A stretch of DNA of 64,000 nucleotides from Trichobilharzia regenti (GCA_944472135.2 OX235270.1:70937168-71001167); one strand, 5' to 3'. Positions 33,215-45,179 are shown, numbered from the stretch's first letter. The notes: generated by a model from the letters alone, not told the origin. Made by a program: numbers and translations.

Positions 33215-34441
33215 ATGCCTGGGTCAAAGAAGGGACAGAGCGTCTTGGATGCAAACAGGAAAGTAAGTCATGGTGACTTGTCTGTTAATTGTAACGATGT
33301 GTCTGATGTTAAGCATGACATGGTTGATGTTACTGTTTCGCCGTTCAGGGATGATAGGAACATCAAACTCCCTAAATTTGAACCACGGTGTTTCGATGGA
33401 AACCCGGCTGATTATTTACAATTTGTAAAGGAGTTTGAGATCATGTTGAGTAGTTTTTTATTAACTGATGAATTGAAGTTAATGTATTTGATGAGGTATT
33501 GCACTGGAGATGCTTCAAGAGCTATACAGTGTTGTAAGTTTATGAAGCCAAAAGAGGGCTACGATGAGGCTATGAGCATATTACGTCAAAGGTTTGGAAG
33601 ACCTTCGATGATTGTAAGGAACGTATACGAAGCTGTCAAAGGTAACGGCAGTCAACTTCAAGATGACTCCAAGGCACTTACTGAGTTTTTAGATAATCTT
33701 ATGACTTATAAGAATACCTTGATTTCGATGAATTGCATGAGTGACCTCAACTCGAGTTTTATACTAGAAGTAATAGCAAGACGCCTACCTACTCGACTGC
33801 AAAGGAAGTGGGTGAAGATAAGCTCCCGTATGGAGGATGAGGGTATCGAGCCAAAATTTGATGATATCCTGAAACTAGTAAAAGATAGTGTCAATCAATC
33901 TATGAGCAAGTTTGCCAGTATATTGAATCTCACCCCTAGAATAGAGCAGTCTGAGTGCAAAACGCAATCATTGATGACGAATAGGCCTCAGAGAGGTGGA
34001 TATCGAGAAGGCTCCATGATGTCTAGTAATGCATATAGACCTAGTGAGTGTAACAGGTTTCGTAGTACATCCTCAACAGATAAGTTACAAGATGCAAGAC
34101 AAACACGGTTGTGTTTTACACGTTTGCAAGAGGTGCATACAAAGGTGAACTGTGAACCAGTGAGCAAGTTCAGTGATAAGCTAAATGTAAACTCCAGGCC
34201 TGACTCCGAATTGTGTGACGATAACGGTTTGGTCAAGAAGTCTGTAGTTGCAACTGGTAAGCCATTGTTGAATAGAGTATCACAGAATAGAGTTGCTGCT
34301 TCAGAGTGCAGTTCTGACTCCACAAGTTTACAAGGTATTACTATTCAGAGTGAAGATATAGAACCTTTTAGGATTTGTGAGGAGGAACCAAAATTGTCTA
34401 CTTCAGTTATTAAAGATTTTGATAATGATGAGGTCTACTAG
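33215..34441 (+). CDS. ORF1: gag-like protein of BEL/Pao type (copy B2)
   Basis: 408 aa, fully open. Same layout as copy A1, but residues about 133-175 differ in a block (VRNVYEAVKGNGSQ... in place of AGKLFEAVKGNGGQ...), encoded at 33613-33740, while both flanks stay nearly identical. The block is shared with the minus copies at 51781 and 63073. Ends in TAG with ORF2 continuing in the same frame. Confidence 0.8.
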   Translation: MPGSKKGQSVLDANRKVSHGDLSVNCNDVSDVKHDMVDVTVSPFRDDRNIKLPKFEPRCFDGNPADYLQFVKEFEIMLSSFLLTDELKLMYLMRYCTGDASRAIQCCKFMKPKEGYDEAMSILRQRFGRPSMIVRNVYEAVKGNGSQLQDDSKALTEFLDNLMTYKNTLISMNCMSDLNSSFILEVIARRLPTRLQRKWVKISSRMEDEGIEPKFDDILKLVKDSVNQSMSKFASILNLTPRIEQSECKTQSLMTNRPQRGGYREGSMMSSNAYRPSECNRFRSTSSTDKLQDARQTRLCFTRLQEVHTKVNCEPVSKFSDKLNVNSRPDSELCDDNGLVKKSVVATGKPLLNRVSQNRVAASECSSDSTSLQGITIQSEDIEPFRICEEEPKLSTSVIKDFDNDEVY

Positions 34442-35056
34442 ATAGATGATGGTAAGTTGAATATTTGTGATAGTGATCATGATAGTGCAGATTTGTCTTT
34501 GGTTGATCATGATGAAATGGAGGGAATGCCTACTACCGCTAAGTTAAATAAAGGTTCTGTAGAACTTGAACGTGAAGTAGAAATAAATGCAGGTGCAGTT
34601 GCAGAAGGCATGCATACTTGTCAGACCGTCAGTGTGAGTGATCAGCATGTAGCCCACCTATCATCAGATGCTAGTGCTAAACCTGAGCTGATAGTAAAAG
34701 ACAGCAGTGGTGGTGGTCTTGGAGGTAGACAAATTTCTGAAAGCCGAGCAACAACAGCTTTTGATCCACCGCTAACTTCATCAACTGGTATCAATCAGTC
34801 GTCGTTGGTGTTGTCATCCACAATGAAAAAGACTCCCCTCAACTCAACTATCTTGTGCAATGACTATGATAGTATTGGTGCGTTTGAAAAGACGAAAGAT
34901 ATTGGTCAGTTTAGTGAGGATAAGCCAAGTGTAAACGAGAGAGTAATTGTTAAATTGACTTGCATGAATAAAGGCATTTCTAGTTTCAAGTTACTATTTG
35001 AATGTTATTATCTTTGGTGTAAATTACTCTGTGCCTACGCTTGGTTGACCAGATAG
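34442..35056 (+). CDS. ORF2: pre-integrase-like extension (copy B2)
   Basis: Open in the ORF1 frame after the TAG. First ATG about 25 codons in. The C-terminal LLFECYYLWCKLLCAYAWLTR segment matches the BEL/Pao pre-integrase region. A TAG ends it at 35054-35056. Confidence 0.6.
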   Translation: MDDGKLNICDSDHDSADLSLVDHDEMEGMPTTAKLNKGSVELEREVEINAGAVAEGMHTCQTVSVSDQHVAHLSSDASAKPELIVKDSSGGGLGGRQISESRATTAFDPPLTSSTGINQSSLVLSSTMKKTPLNSTILCNDYDSIGAFEKTKDIGQFSEDKPSVNERVIVKLTCMNKGISSFKLLFECYYLWCKLLCAYAWLTR

Positions 35057-35187
35057 GTCGTGTGTTTGTTAGTCATCTATATTCTACGATACAATGACAT
35101 GAGCGTGTTACCGTTCAGATTTGAGGATATAGCTGATAGAAGGAAATCAGCAAATGAACTCTGCGATGATTTTCCAACCTAGGGCGT

Positions 35188-35630
35188 CAATCTGAGAAAG
35201 GTTGTAGGCGTACTGCTGTAAGTCCTACAATTCTTCAAAGGGTAGCGCATCAATGAGCAGCCCAACGTGCTTGGTGTGTGATTTTGTTCATATGTTCATA
35301 TTGCATATACTGAATTGATATCATCTGTCATCTAGCTGTTGGTAATTCTGTTTGTGTCCGGACGACTTCCACTTGAATCATCAACCTGAGAAGGAATGTA
35401 GGCGTACTGCTGTAAGTCCCACAGTTCTTCAAGGTTAGTTTGTCGTGCCAGAATCCACAACATCTGATGTGTTCGATGTACTTATGTTTGTGTTAAATAA
35501 TTGTGTGAGTTCCGATTATTGTAATTGTTGGTTAATCTTGTTTGTGTCCGGACATTCCACAACTTACAATCGTCAGCCTGTGAAGGGTTGTAGGCGTACT
35601 GGTGTAAGTCCTGCGATTCTTCAAAGGAAT
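35188..35630 (+). repeat. Three 193-bp repeat motifs (copy B2)
   Basis: Motifs GTAGGCGTACTG.TGTAAGTCC near 35205, 35398 and 35591, spaced 192-193 bp. The units are similar but not identical, each with a GTGTCCGGAC block and an A/T-rich middle. The same three-copy layout occurs at 31380-31830 and 55486-55930, two copies at 60740-60985, and one in array A. Confidence 0.75.
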
Positions 35631-36322
35631 TCCATCAAGACATGAACTGCGAGTTTGTTTGTACTGTTTGTATATACGTGTGGTGTGTCCTATCAATTGG
35701 TGGTGTTTCGGATTCATTGTGTTTACTCGTTGTTTTCGTACCTTGTTGTTATTGCATAATTTTGTTAAAATTTTCGTCGTGATTACCTCTGAAGTTGTTT
35801 CGAGTCTTCTACATCCGTGAATGAATTGGTTGATGTTCAAGAGAGCAGATGGGTCGTATACGCCGGGGAGGCTATTGGTGAGAATGAAATGCATACGGAG
35901 ATAATTGTTAGCTGCGGTCCCGCATGCCGGGGAGAAAGAGTGTAAACGACTGAAGCTCGCATACGTCACCGTTACTAGAACTGAGGCAGAATGAGTGACA
36001 AGCGATTGTAGTGGTAATTGGTAGTGAGTAGATAAGAGGATGAGCGTAGAGTATCGTGAGGTGCTGCTATGGTCACGTTGCATTCTGCAAGAGTCATTCT
36101 AGCAAGTGGCGATTGTGTTGCAAGAGGATGCCTTTAACTGGAAGGCGCAGGTCGTCATTGATGTGTGAGATTATGCTGGGGGTATTCCTGTGGTGTGTTG
36201 GCTTTTCTGTTTGTTTTCCATTTCAGCTCTGTCCGTGTGACCCAGGTTCTCGCAATGGCATCCAAGTCAACGTGTATTGGTCGTGATGGAAAAAAGGGTT
36301 GGATCCCTTTTTTGCCGGGGAG

Positions 36323-36680
36323 TGTCAATGTAGTTGAAGATTGAACGATCAATTCATGGTTGTTTGCTCAAAATCAACTTCCCCAATTTTCGCAGAGGCA
36401 TCAATACGACAGTCATCGTCTCATCAGTCGCTGTTCAGAAAGAAGTCAGGAGAAAACCGTCAGAAGTAATATTGTGATTTATTATTGTAATATTTGTTCA
36501 CAGACCTTAGTCACACGTGATTTATATGTTGGTGTAACAATAAAGAATCCTCGAGTCAACAATTGGTGTTTTGGTTGTTTCGTCCGTTATTACTAAGCCT
36601 TTCTGAGAAACTTCAAGGAACAGAGTGAGCCCGAGCGTAGCAAGAGCTGGGCATTAACGGTTTACGAGACGAGTTTGACT
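36323..36680 (+). repeat. 3' LTR of array B
   Basis: 358 bp, starting TGTCAATG and ending TTTGACT, a changed form of TGACA. Next to it is GCAGT, the degenerate partner of the CCAGT at 30445-30449. Confidence 0.75.
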
Positions 36681-38511
36681 GCAGTGTTAGAATATAGTCC
36701 TTTAACCATCCTTTCCGAAATGTATCTTTCATGTGTGTGTTTGTTTCCATCCTTTAATCGTAGGTATTCGTTCCGCTCTCAAGTCCTCTATCCCAGGGTT
36801 ACCTCTCAATAACAATAATTTATTTGGGGTTAACATCAAAATCCTTGACGTCGGCCCTCACAGGTAATAGCAGCCGGTCATTTAGTATTCGTTTAGCTTC
36901 ACAAAAATATGTCTCCAGCGTTTCGTCATTCAAACTCTGGTTTTTAATTATGAAGCTTAAAATACTCTTGATAATACCTATAAGTCTTTCCCATAGCCCG
37001 CCTCTATGGCTGGCATGTGGGGGGTTGAAGTGCCACTCGATGTTCCTTTTCAGTAACTCTTCATGAACTCTCGTTTGGGGACCTTCGAAGTACTCTTTAA
37101 GCTCGGCGTGACAGCCAACAAAATTAGTCCCTCTGTCGCTGAACATCATCTTCGGTGCACCTCAGCGATTTACAAGCCTACGTAGTGCTAGAACGAATGA
37201 ATCAGTAATTAACATATGAAGCATCTTAATATGCACAACTCTCATTTTCAAACAGGTGAATAAACAGCCATATCTTTTACATAGGGTTCTGCCTCTCTTC
37301 ACTACAAAAGGTCCGAACAAATCCACTCCGACGTACTCGAATGGACAATTCCCTTCAGAAACTTGCCACGCTGGGAGTGGTGCCATTATCTGCTGTGCTG
37401 GGCGAGCATTCCGTAGTTTACATTCCATGCACTTTTCAGTTAATTAAAGGACGGCAGTGTCTCGCTTAACTATCCAAAATTTGCATCCAATACTTGATAG
37501 TACTTGTGAAGAACCCAAATGACCTTCTAGAACATGGTAGTGTCTTATAATGGGATCAGTGACTGGATGGTAGCGAGGCAATAAGGCCAGATGACGGGTC
37601 TCACATGACGGTTCTGACATTTGTAGACGTCCACCAACTCTAGAGATCCCTTCGGAAACTATCGGAGATAATCGATCTAACCGCACCTTGAAATCTGAGA
37701 AATCAGTACTATCCTCCTTGGCAATCTCACCCAACACTTCCCACTGAGCAGCACTCAAAATCGCTAACTTCGCATTTCTGGTATCTTTGATTCTCCAAGG
37801 TCCCACATTCATATTTTCGTATCCTGCAAGATGCATGACCTTTAAGTACGTAACATATCGTGTCAACCACGCAACAGCTTTCAGTAATTTGTACCAAGAA
37901 GAATAATATTTAAAAAGTGGATGTAACCCCGAACATCTTTCTTGAGTGGATGTTAAACTGACACTTGTCTCAAACTCCAAGACACACTCGCTTATCGGTG
38001 GTTCATCTTCTCTACTAGGCCACATACTATCAGCCCGTAGCAAGAACTCTGGACCTTTCCACCACTTATTTTTAACCACATTCATATCAGTAAGTCTTCG
38101 CGAGGCTAGATCAGCTGGATGTTTTCCAGACGGTACGTACCTCCACTGCTCAACAGTTGTTAGTTCACGAATTTGAGATACTCCGTTAGCCACAAGACAC
38201 GCATATCTTGCTGACTCGTTGCGTATATAATATATCACAGGCATCGAATCAGTTCAGAACGTTACAGTACACGTGGGATAATCTAACTCTTTACACACCG
38301 TTGTGAATAACTGCGCAGCTAGCAAGGCTGCAGTAAGTTCTATTCTCGGAATCGAAACAGTCTTTAGGGGTGCAACTCTAGATTTGCCCATCACCAGGCT
38401 AACATCTATATCATCCCATAAGGTAGTTCTGATGTAGACGGCTGCACCCGTACGCCTGCAACCCCCCTCACGTTGACGATTGTAAGTTGAAGAATGTCCG
38501 GACACAAACAA
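36681..38511 (-). pseudogene. BEL/Pao pol relic: RNase H, zinc-binding domain, integrase
   Basis: 38478-38254: RNase H block KSRVAPLKTVSIPRIEL. 38244-37444: RNase H end (YVPSGKHPADLASR), the pre-integrase segment with SSWYKLLKAVAWLTRYV, then an H-x4-H (HYHVLEGH). 37428-37162: CMEC completing the zinc site, then EYVGVDLFGPF (first catalytic D). 37149-36820: FSDRGTNF (second D) and HRGGLWERLIG (E). The frame is the same from 38511 to 36820 and is broken by three stops: TGA for a W near 38253, TAA near 37441 and TGA for an R near 37159. A frameshift follows near 36830, before the LLLLRGNPG block. The integrase triad is intact at sequence level, but the gene cannot be expressed whole. Confidence 0.85.
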
Positions 38512-38742
38512 GGTTAACCAACAATTACATTAATTGGAACCTACTCAATTACCTAACACAAACATGTGTACAATCAATACATCAAATGTTGTGGATACTG
38601 CCTTGACGAACTAAGCTTGAAGAACTGTAGGACTTACAGCAGTGCGCCTACATTCCTTCTCAGGTTGACGCCCGCCAGAATATAGAGTTGGTTTTGAGAA
38701 AATAACCATGAATTGATCGTTCAATCTTCAACTACATTTACA
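36681..38742 (-). mobile_element. 5' part of BEL/Pao relic C
   Basis: From 38742 down: a 45-bp LTR start (TGTAAATG...), then a jump into one and a part 193-bp repeats (38690-38480), then pol from RNase H through integrase to 36681. Gag, protease and RT are missing. The relic continues at 30449 after the inserted array. Confidence 0.75.
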
Positions 38743-41700
38743 GAAGGTCTGTGATATCTTTGGACGTGTCTTAAGTCTCTTTTGCAGAATTGAAAAGTGG
38801 TTTTGTATATGACTGTGCCATCAAGAATTTCTTCACTAAAGGCTTGGAAATTTCACGTTTTTCTCAGATTATGTATGTTGTTGAGAGAAAAATATCTTTT
38901 TTCTGTTTCCTTGCTAAGGTTTAAAAAGGCCATTTTGTTCAGCTTTTCGCACATTTTATGTAAAATTCGCACTAGTCAATGGTCCGAACTAAGTACTGGA
39001 GTTCTTTCTCAAGTTAATAAGATGCCAGTCATTTGTAAACACTAAATGAAGTGTATTTACAAGTCGTATTGAAAAATTTAACAAAATTTATGTGAACTAA
39101 TGATGGAATATTCAGATCTTTATGAACTTTCAACAAAGAGTTACCGACGGAGCAGCCAAAGAAGCCAGTCTATCAACAAATAAAGATGATTCTTACACGC
39201 TTTAAACAGGTGCAATATGTTCAAATGTATATATCGTTACGCCCAGACAGATGTTTCGGGCAGCAGTGAACAGTGATGGAACAGTAAATTTTATCGCTCA
39301 ACAATCTAAAGCATACATTATTTTAGGCACACTATTGAGAATCGATGGAAACTGAGATGCTACCACAGCATTTCTTCTTGGAGCTACATCAGTCTTGTCT
39401 CGATAATCCGAAACCAATCAGACGGACTAAATTAGCATCATATAGATTGCGGAGTAAGGGTCTTTGAGGAGTTATAGGTAACTGTAAACTGTAGCAACAC
39501 TCAACGAAACCACATAATAAACGAATGTCATGTCTTTGGTCAACCAACCGGATGAGCTTGTAGTAAATAGGTGGAAATACAGATGCAGTACACGAATTAC
39601 GTTGTGAACTCCCTCAAGAAGTAATATTGGAGTACTGTCAGAATAATAGGCCTAAATGAAGTCAGTAGATTTGGAATGATGTCCTTACTGAGGTACACAC
39701 ACCCCGTTCACATGGATGAACATAGATACTCAGCATGTCAACACAGGAAGTCTGCCCAAGGAGACACCCTGTTCCTCATTACGGTTCATAGGTGGTACAA
39801 TTCAGTTAACGCGTCACGAGGCTTCATCCTGGTTATCAAGATGGATTTACAAACAGAAATGGATTCAGACTATCACTGAAGACTCAGATAGGGGAATTTT
39901 CTTGGGATATGTACGAGAAAGTTGCCCCTTATAACAATTTCTCGCAACAATTAATTTGATGTCTTTAACAGTTTTCTGAATTACACCCATTTCCTACGAG
40001 TTCATCTGATCGGTTAATCATAACCACTCCGTCCGCTTTTGTGCAGATTCATTTTGGGTTTCGGTAGTTTGAAAATACCAGAAGTAAAACACTTTGACCC
40101 TAATCATAAATCCGAACTTAAATTCAACCCTGATTTTGACCTTAACACTTACACTAACCCTAATCGTTAACCTTAACCTAACGATATATCAACAAGTTAT
40201 TGAAACAGCATGTAGCCATAGGTATTTCCCCAGAATTATTGAGGATAGCATTCACCACTGAACTATGGATGTTGAACCTCACTGTGTTAGTCGGTTTGTT
40301 TAGCTGAATGCTTACTGTAAAGCATCCAATCCGGTGTTTTGATTTGCCTTTGGTCTATGCAGGACGAATACTGTAGGATTTGTGGGTATTAGATCCTAAG
40401 TTAGCATAATTCGTCCTATCCGTAAATATCAACACCCTCACCTTCGAAAAGCACTTTGAAATGAGATTAGGATGAATTCTTCACCTCATTTCCCCCATAG
40501 TGGCGCTGAAAACCAGGATAAGAGCGATAAATGTGTGGAAAAAGTGCTCATCTTCAGTCACCTAGGCCGATACATGCGCGGTAACTGGTCGAACCTAAGG
40601 ACTGATACTCCTCATTATGATGGTGAGTCATTTCGGATAAAAGTATCTTGTTTAGTGTGTTCTATCAAATAGCTCTGTATTTCTTCCGTAAATAAGCATT
40701 TTTATCTGTAAACTACGGGTTTCCTTTGATTGGCCGGCTCAAGGTCAGTAGTTTGTTCTCATTCCTTGGATCTGTATCGTCTTGCTTTGCCCAGGTCATA
40801 ATCCCCTGTATTGCAGTGTACATCGAAAGACATGAGAGGTCACAGGCAGTAGATTTTATGTGGCAGGTGGTGGAATTTTGTACTTATAATATCAGGAGCT
40901 ATCATTCGATGTTGGCTCGTTGCCAACAAGAAAGATGCTGTTTCGCACGTTTAGTGGAAACTTTCAAATCCACTGGTTTAAAAATTTTTGTTGTTCGCGA
41001 GAGTAAACTATCCCATCAGAGGTCATATTTCAGCAGGTTGACAACTCAGAAAACTCCGTCGAGTGTATTATGAATTCCTTCTTAACTGGTCCGTACTAAA
41101 TCACACGACTGAACGCTTTCTGGACATCACACAACTTTATAGGCTGTAGCAGTAGATGTCTGATAAATATTCAAATCATCCATTTCAAATGGTGGAAAGT
41201 GGCTTTGTGAGTGTTTAACGGCCTGGAGATGGTCGGTACACGGTTCCTCCATCGTGCTAACAATACTGCGGTCAGTCTATTTTTTCCTGCCTGAAAGTTA
41301 CTCTGAGTCGACTAGCACGTACTCCTCAACCCATTTCTGTAAAGCTACTGGGACAATATTGTCAGTAATTCTTGTGGGGGCCCCAGTGTATCTAAATTTA
41401 GTTTTCTTGGATTAATGCCAGCTTATCACCTAGTGAATCATAGGAATTCTTAACAGCCCTTAGAATTATTATGTACTCGTCGCCAAATTATTGTTATGTA
41501 CTGGTCGAGAATTTAATAGTCCTGACGCAAGAAAGACGGAAATCAGAAGACCACTAGGTTTGCGATGATACTTCTATTTTCCAAACACAAGGAGAATCAA
41601 TGTGACACTAGAGTGTGAGAGCGAAATATATGAATGTCCGAACAAGTGTGTGAACGGATATTCAAAATGAACAAATTAATAGACAGTCTTAACATGATTG

Positions 41701-43118
41701 GCTAATTATAACGGAGTATCGATCCATATATACATAGCAAAATATAACCGACTGTCAAACAAACACACATATTATATGGATATATATCACCAAGAACAGG
41801 CTGTCAAACAAAACACACATATTATATGGATACATATCAAGAATACAATCAGACATTCGGGATTATTACAGGAACTCGGTGACCTTCAAAATTATCTGAA
41901 GCCGATTTCGCACTGATAATTGTTATTTCTCTTAGAGTAAAAACATCGCCAAATAATTTTCTCCTTTGAAAAGTTCCTGTGGATTATTTTGAGGTTTATT
42001 CACCTTCTTTCCTCCTTTATGGGCTGCATAACTGACCACTACTGTTTTCCTGGTTATGACACGAATTCGGCGAATATTTCTGTGACGACCGAAACTCAGG
42101 TACGTCGGTTTGAACTGAGGAAACAACTCTGGAATAAGGAGTTAATGCAATCCAAACTGCATCATTCTGCATAGTTCTCTATACCTTTATGAGTAACGTG
42201 CAGTGAGAGTTTTCACTGTAAAACATCAAAATACAGTTTATACGATGAAGTTTGAGGTAGAACTAAACAATGACAAATTAAATCCAAAACAAAATGCTTT
42301 GGAGCAAAAGTTCAGAGGCTCTCTACATACTATTCAGGAGAATTAATTCAACCCTAAAATATCTCGAAATCAATTCCAAACCACAGAATCGGAAATTCGC
42401 CATAGTCAGATGAAAGAAAACACCACTCTGGCAGAAAGTCCAAGAACAAGCCGCTTCTCCACCCCAGGATGATGAGTTCGCTCAATCGAATTTTTGTCCG
42501 AGGTGAAAAAACATATCTGTTGAAACGTCGGCCTTACGCAATAATGGGGTGAAATCTATGGAACAATAAATAACCCAAAATAAATATTACACTGGTCAGG
42601 GTAAGAGATACAAATTAGAAAATAAGTCGAAGTACTCGGGACTAATACCACGACCATAAGGGGGTCTTCCAGAGAGAACTCTTACATTCAACCTTACAGT
42701 ACAATTTTCACCCGCTCAGTGTACGTCGATACCCCAAAGGACTGAAAGCCCCCTTATAGACATTTTCATACCTACGTGTGAAAGTAGGTTAATAAAATTA
42801 CTCACACTGAATTCAAAAACATTGCCGTCACAAAAGGTGAATGGGGAGGAGGTGGAGAAATCAAAACATTTTGTTTATGTTCTGAAAACTCTTTACCAAA
42901 CAGTTGTCATCGTTTAATAAGACATTCGAAGCTGGGTTTTTGCTAAGTCATATGTAGTTTACGTCTGATGGAACTGAAATGAGTTTGATTGAAAGTTGTG
43001 GGGACGCCACATAACTTCTGACCTAGTCATAGGCTGATTCGCGGTATTTGTTTTATATCCTCACTAAATGTAGAGCCATAGCCAATTGTCAAGATGTTTC
43101 GATGAGAAGATTTGGTCT
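38743..43118. other. Mostly unrecognised AT-rich sequence
   Basis: No open frame with domain support. It holds a degenerate run of ACCCTAA/AACCTTAAC-type words (about 40097-40190) and a 49-bp direct duplication (41752-41843). Short frames at 38797, 40472, 40726 and 41989 show no domains or splice context that I trust. Confidence 0.4.
41752..41843. repeat. Direct duplication, period 49 bp
   Basis: CTGTCAAACAAA-CACACATATTATATGGATA occurs at 41752 and again at 41801 with one inserted A and one further change. Two copies only. Confidence 0.7.
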
Positions 43119-43218
43119 TAATTTGATATCTAAATGACAATTTTCATTAGATATCCTGTTCTGAAATATATATGACAAGTGGCGCTATATTCCTGAGCTC
43201 AATAACATTATACGCACT
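43119..43218 (-). other. Extra leader-like segment beside the LTR
   Basis: Reverse complement matches 30790-30890 (AGTGCGTATAATG...GATATCTAATG...). It abuts the LTR end at 43219, where flanking or next-unit sequence would be expected, then gives way to unrelated sequence. Confidence 0.5.
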
Positions 43219-44506
43219 TGTCAGCCACGTCTCGTAAACCGTTAATGCCCAGCTCTTGCTACGCTCGGGCTCACGCTGTTCCTTGAAGTTTCTCAGAAAC
43301 GCTTAGTAATAACGGACGAAACAACCAAAACACCAATTGTTGACTCGAGGATTCTTTATTGTTACACCAACATATAAATCACGTGTGACTAAGGTCTGTG
43401 AACAAATATTACAATAATAAATCACAATATTACTTCTGACGGTTTTCTCCTGACTTCTTTCTGAACAGCGACCGATGAGACGATGACTGTCGTATTGATG
43501 TCTCCGCGAAAATTGGGGAAGTTGGTTTTGAGCAAACAGCGATGAATTGATCGTTCGATCTTCAACTACATTGACAAAGGTCTACGAACAAATATTACAA
43601 TAATAAATCACAATATTACTTCTGACGGTTTTCTCCTGACTTCTTTCTGAACAGCGACCGATGAGACGATGACTGTCGTATTGATGTCTCCGCGAAAATT
43701 GGGGAAGTTGGTTTTGAGCAAACAGCGATGAATTGATCGTTCGATCTTCAACTACATTGACAAAGGTCTACGAACAAATATTACAATAATAAATCACAAT
43801 ATTACTTCTGACGGTTTTCTCCTGACTTCTTTCTGAACAGCGACCGATGAGACGATGACTGTCGTATTGATGTCTCCGCGAAAATTGGGGAAGTTGGTTT
43901 TGAGCAAACAACCATGAATTGATCGTTCGATCTTCAACTACATTGACAAAGGTCTACGAACAAATATTACAATAATAAATCACAATATTACTTCTGACGG
44001 TTTTCTCCTGACTTCTTTCTGAACAGCGACCGATGAGACGATGACTGTCGTATTGATGTCTCCGCGAAAATTGGGGAAGTTGGTTTTGAGCAAACAGCGA
44101 TGAATTGATCGTTCGATCTTCAACTACATTGACAAAGGTCTACGAACAAATATTACAATAATAAATCACAATATTACTTCTGACGGTTTTCTCCTGACTT
44201 CTTTCTGAACAGCGACCGATGAGACGATGACTGTCGTATTGATGTCTCCGCGAAAATTGGGGAAGTTGGTTTTGAGCAAACAGCGATGAATTGATCGTTC
44301 GATCTTCAACTACATTGACAAAGGTCTACGAACAAATATTACAATAATAAATCACAATATTACTTCTGACGGTTTTCTCCTGACTTCTTTCTGAACAGCG
44401 ACCGATGAGACGATGACTGTCGTATTGATGTCTCCGCGAAAATTGGGGAAGTTGGTTTTGAGCAAACAACCATGAATTGATCGTTCAATCTTCAACTACA
44501 TTGACA
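43219..44506 (-). repeat. LTR of array E expanded by six 186-bp modules
   Basis: 1288 bp, exactly 358 plus five times 186. Module boundaries (CAACTACATTGACA) fall at 43563, 43749, 43935, 44121, 44307 and 44493. Modules one, two, four and five (left to right) carry CAAACAGCGATGAATTG, while three and six carry CAAACAACCATGAATTG, giving an A-A-B-A-A-B order. Confidence 0.9.
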
Positions 44507-45179
44507 CTCCCCGGCAAAAAAGGGATCCAACCCCTTTTTTCCATCACGACCAATACACGTTGACTTGGATGCCATTGCGAGAACCTGGGTCACACGGACA
44601 GAGCTGAAATGGAAAACAAACAGAAAAGCCAACACACCACAGGAATACCCCCAGCATAATCTCACACATCAATGACGACCTGCGCCTTCCAGTTAAAGGC
44701 ATCCTCTTGCAACACAATCGCCACTTGCTAGAATGACTCTTGCAGAATGCAACGTGACCATAGCAGCACCTCACGATACTCTACGCTCATCCTCTTATCT
44801 ACTCACTACCAATTACCACTACAATCGCTTGTCACTCATTCTGCCTCAGTTCTAGTAACGGTGACGTATGCGAGCCTCAGTCGTTTACACTCTTTCTCCC
44901 CGGCGTGTCGGACCGCAGCTAACAATTATCTCCGTGTGCATTTCATTCTCACCAATAGCCTCCCCGGCGTATACGACCCATCTGCTCTCTTGAACATCAA
45001 CCAATTCATTCACGGATGTAGAAGACTCGAAACAACTTCAGAGGTAATCACGACGAAAATTTTAACAAAATTATGCAATAACAACAAGGTACGAAAACAA
45101 CGAGTAAACACAATGAATCCGAAACACCACCAATTGATAGGACACACCACACGTATATACAAACAGTACAAACAAACTC

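Larger units (their letters stand above)
30450..36680 (+). mobile_element. Two-unit array of the non-autonomous BEL/Pao family (array B)
   Basis: LTR 30450-30789, deleted interior, LTR 32526-33069, full interior, LTR 36323-36680. It is flanked by CCAGT (30445-30449) and GCAGT (36681-36685), a 5-bp target duplication with one change. Both flanks belong to the same pol relic on the minus strand, so the whole array is an insertion. The first unit has lost all of ORF1 and most of ORF2; the second is complete. Confidence 0.85.

Noticed and set aside
39676..39934. Overlapping 67- and 72-codon frames
   Set aside because: Two frames open over the same bases with no homology. A decayed repeat cannot be excluded but is not supported.
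43219..44506. Hammerhead ribozyme in the 186-bp modules, suggested by CTGATGAG-like and GACGAAAC-like words
   Set aside because: The CGATGAGACGATG core is not followed by the GAAA and stem layout a hammerhead needs, and the GACGAAAC word lies too far away.
43391..44506. CRISPR-like regular array
   Set aside because: There are no unique spacers; whole 186-bp units repeat, and the genome is eukaryotic.
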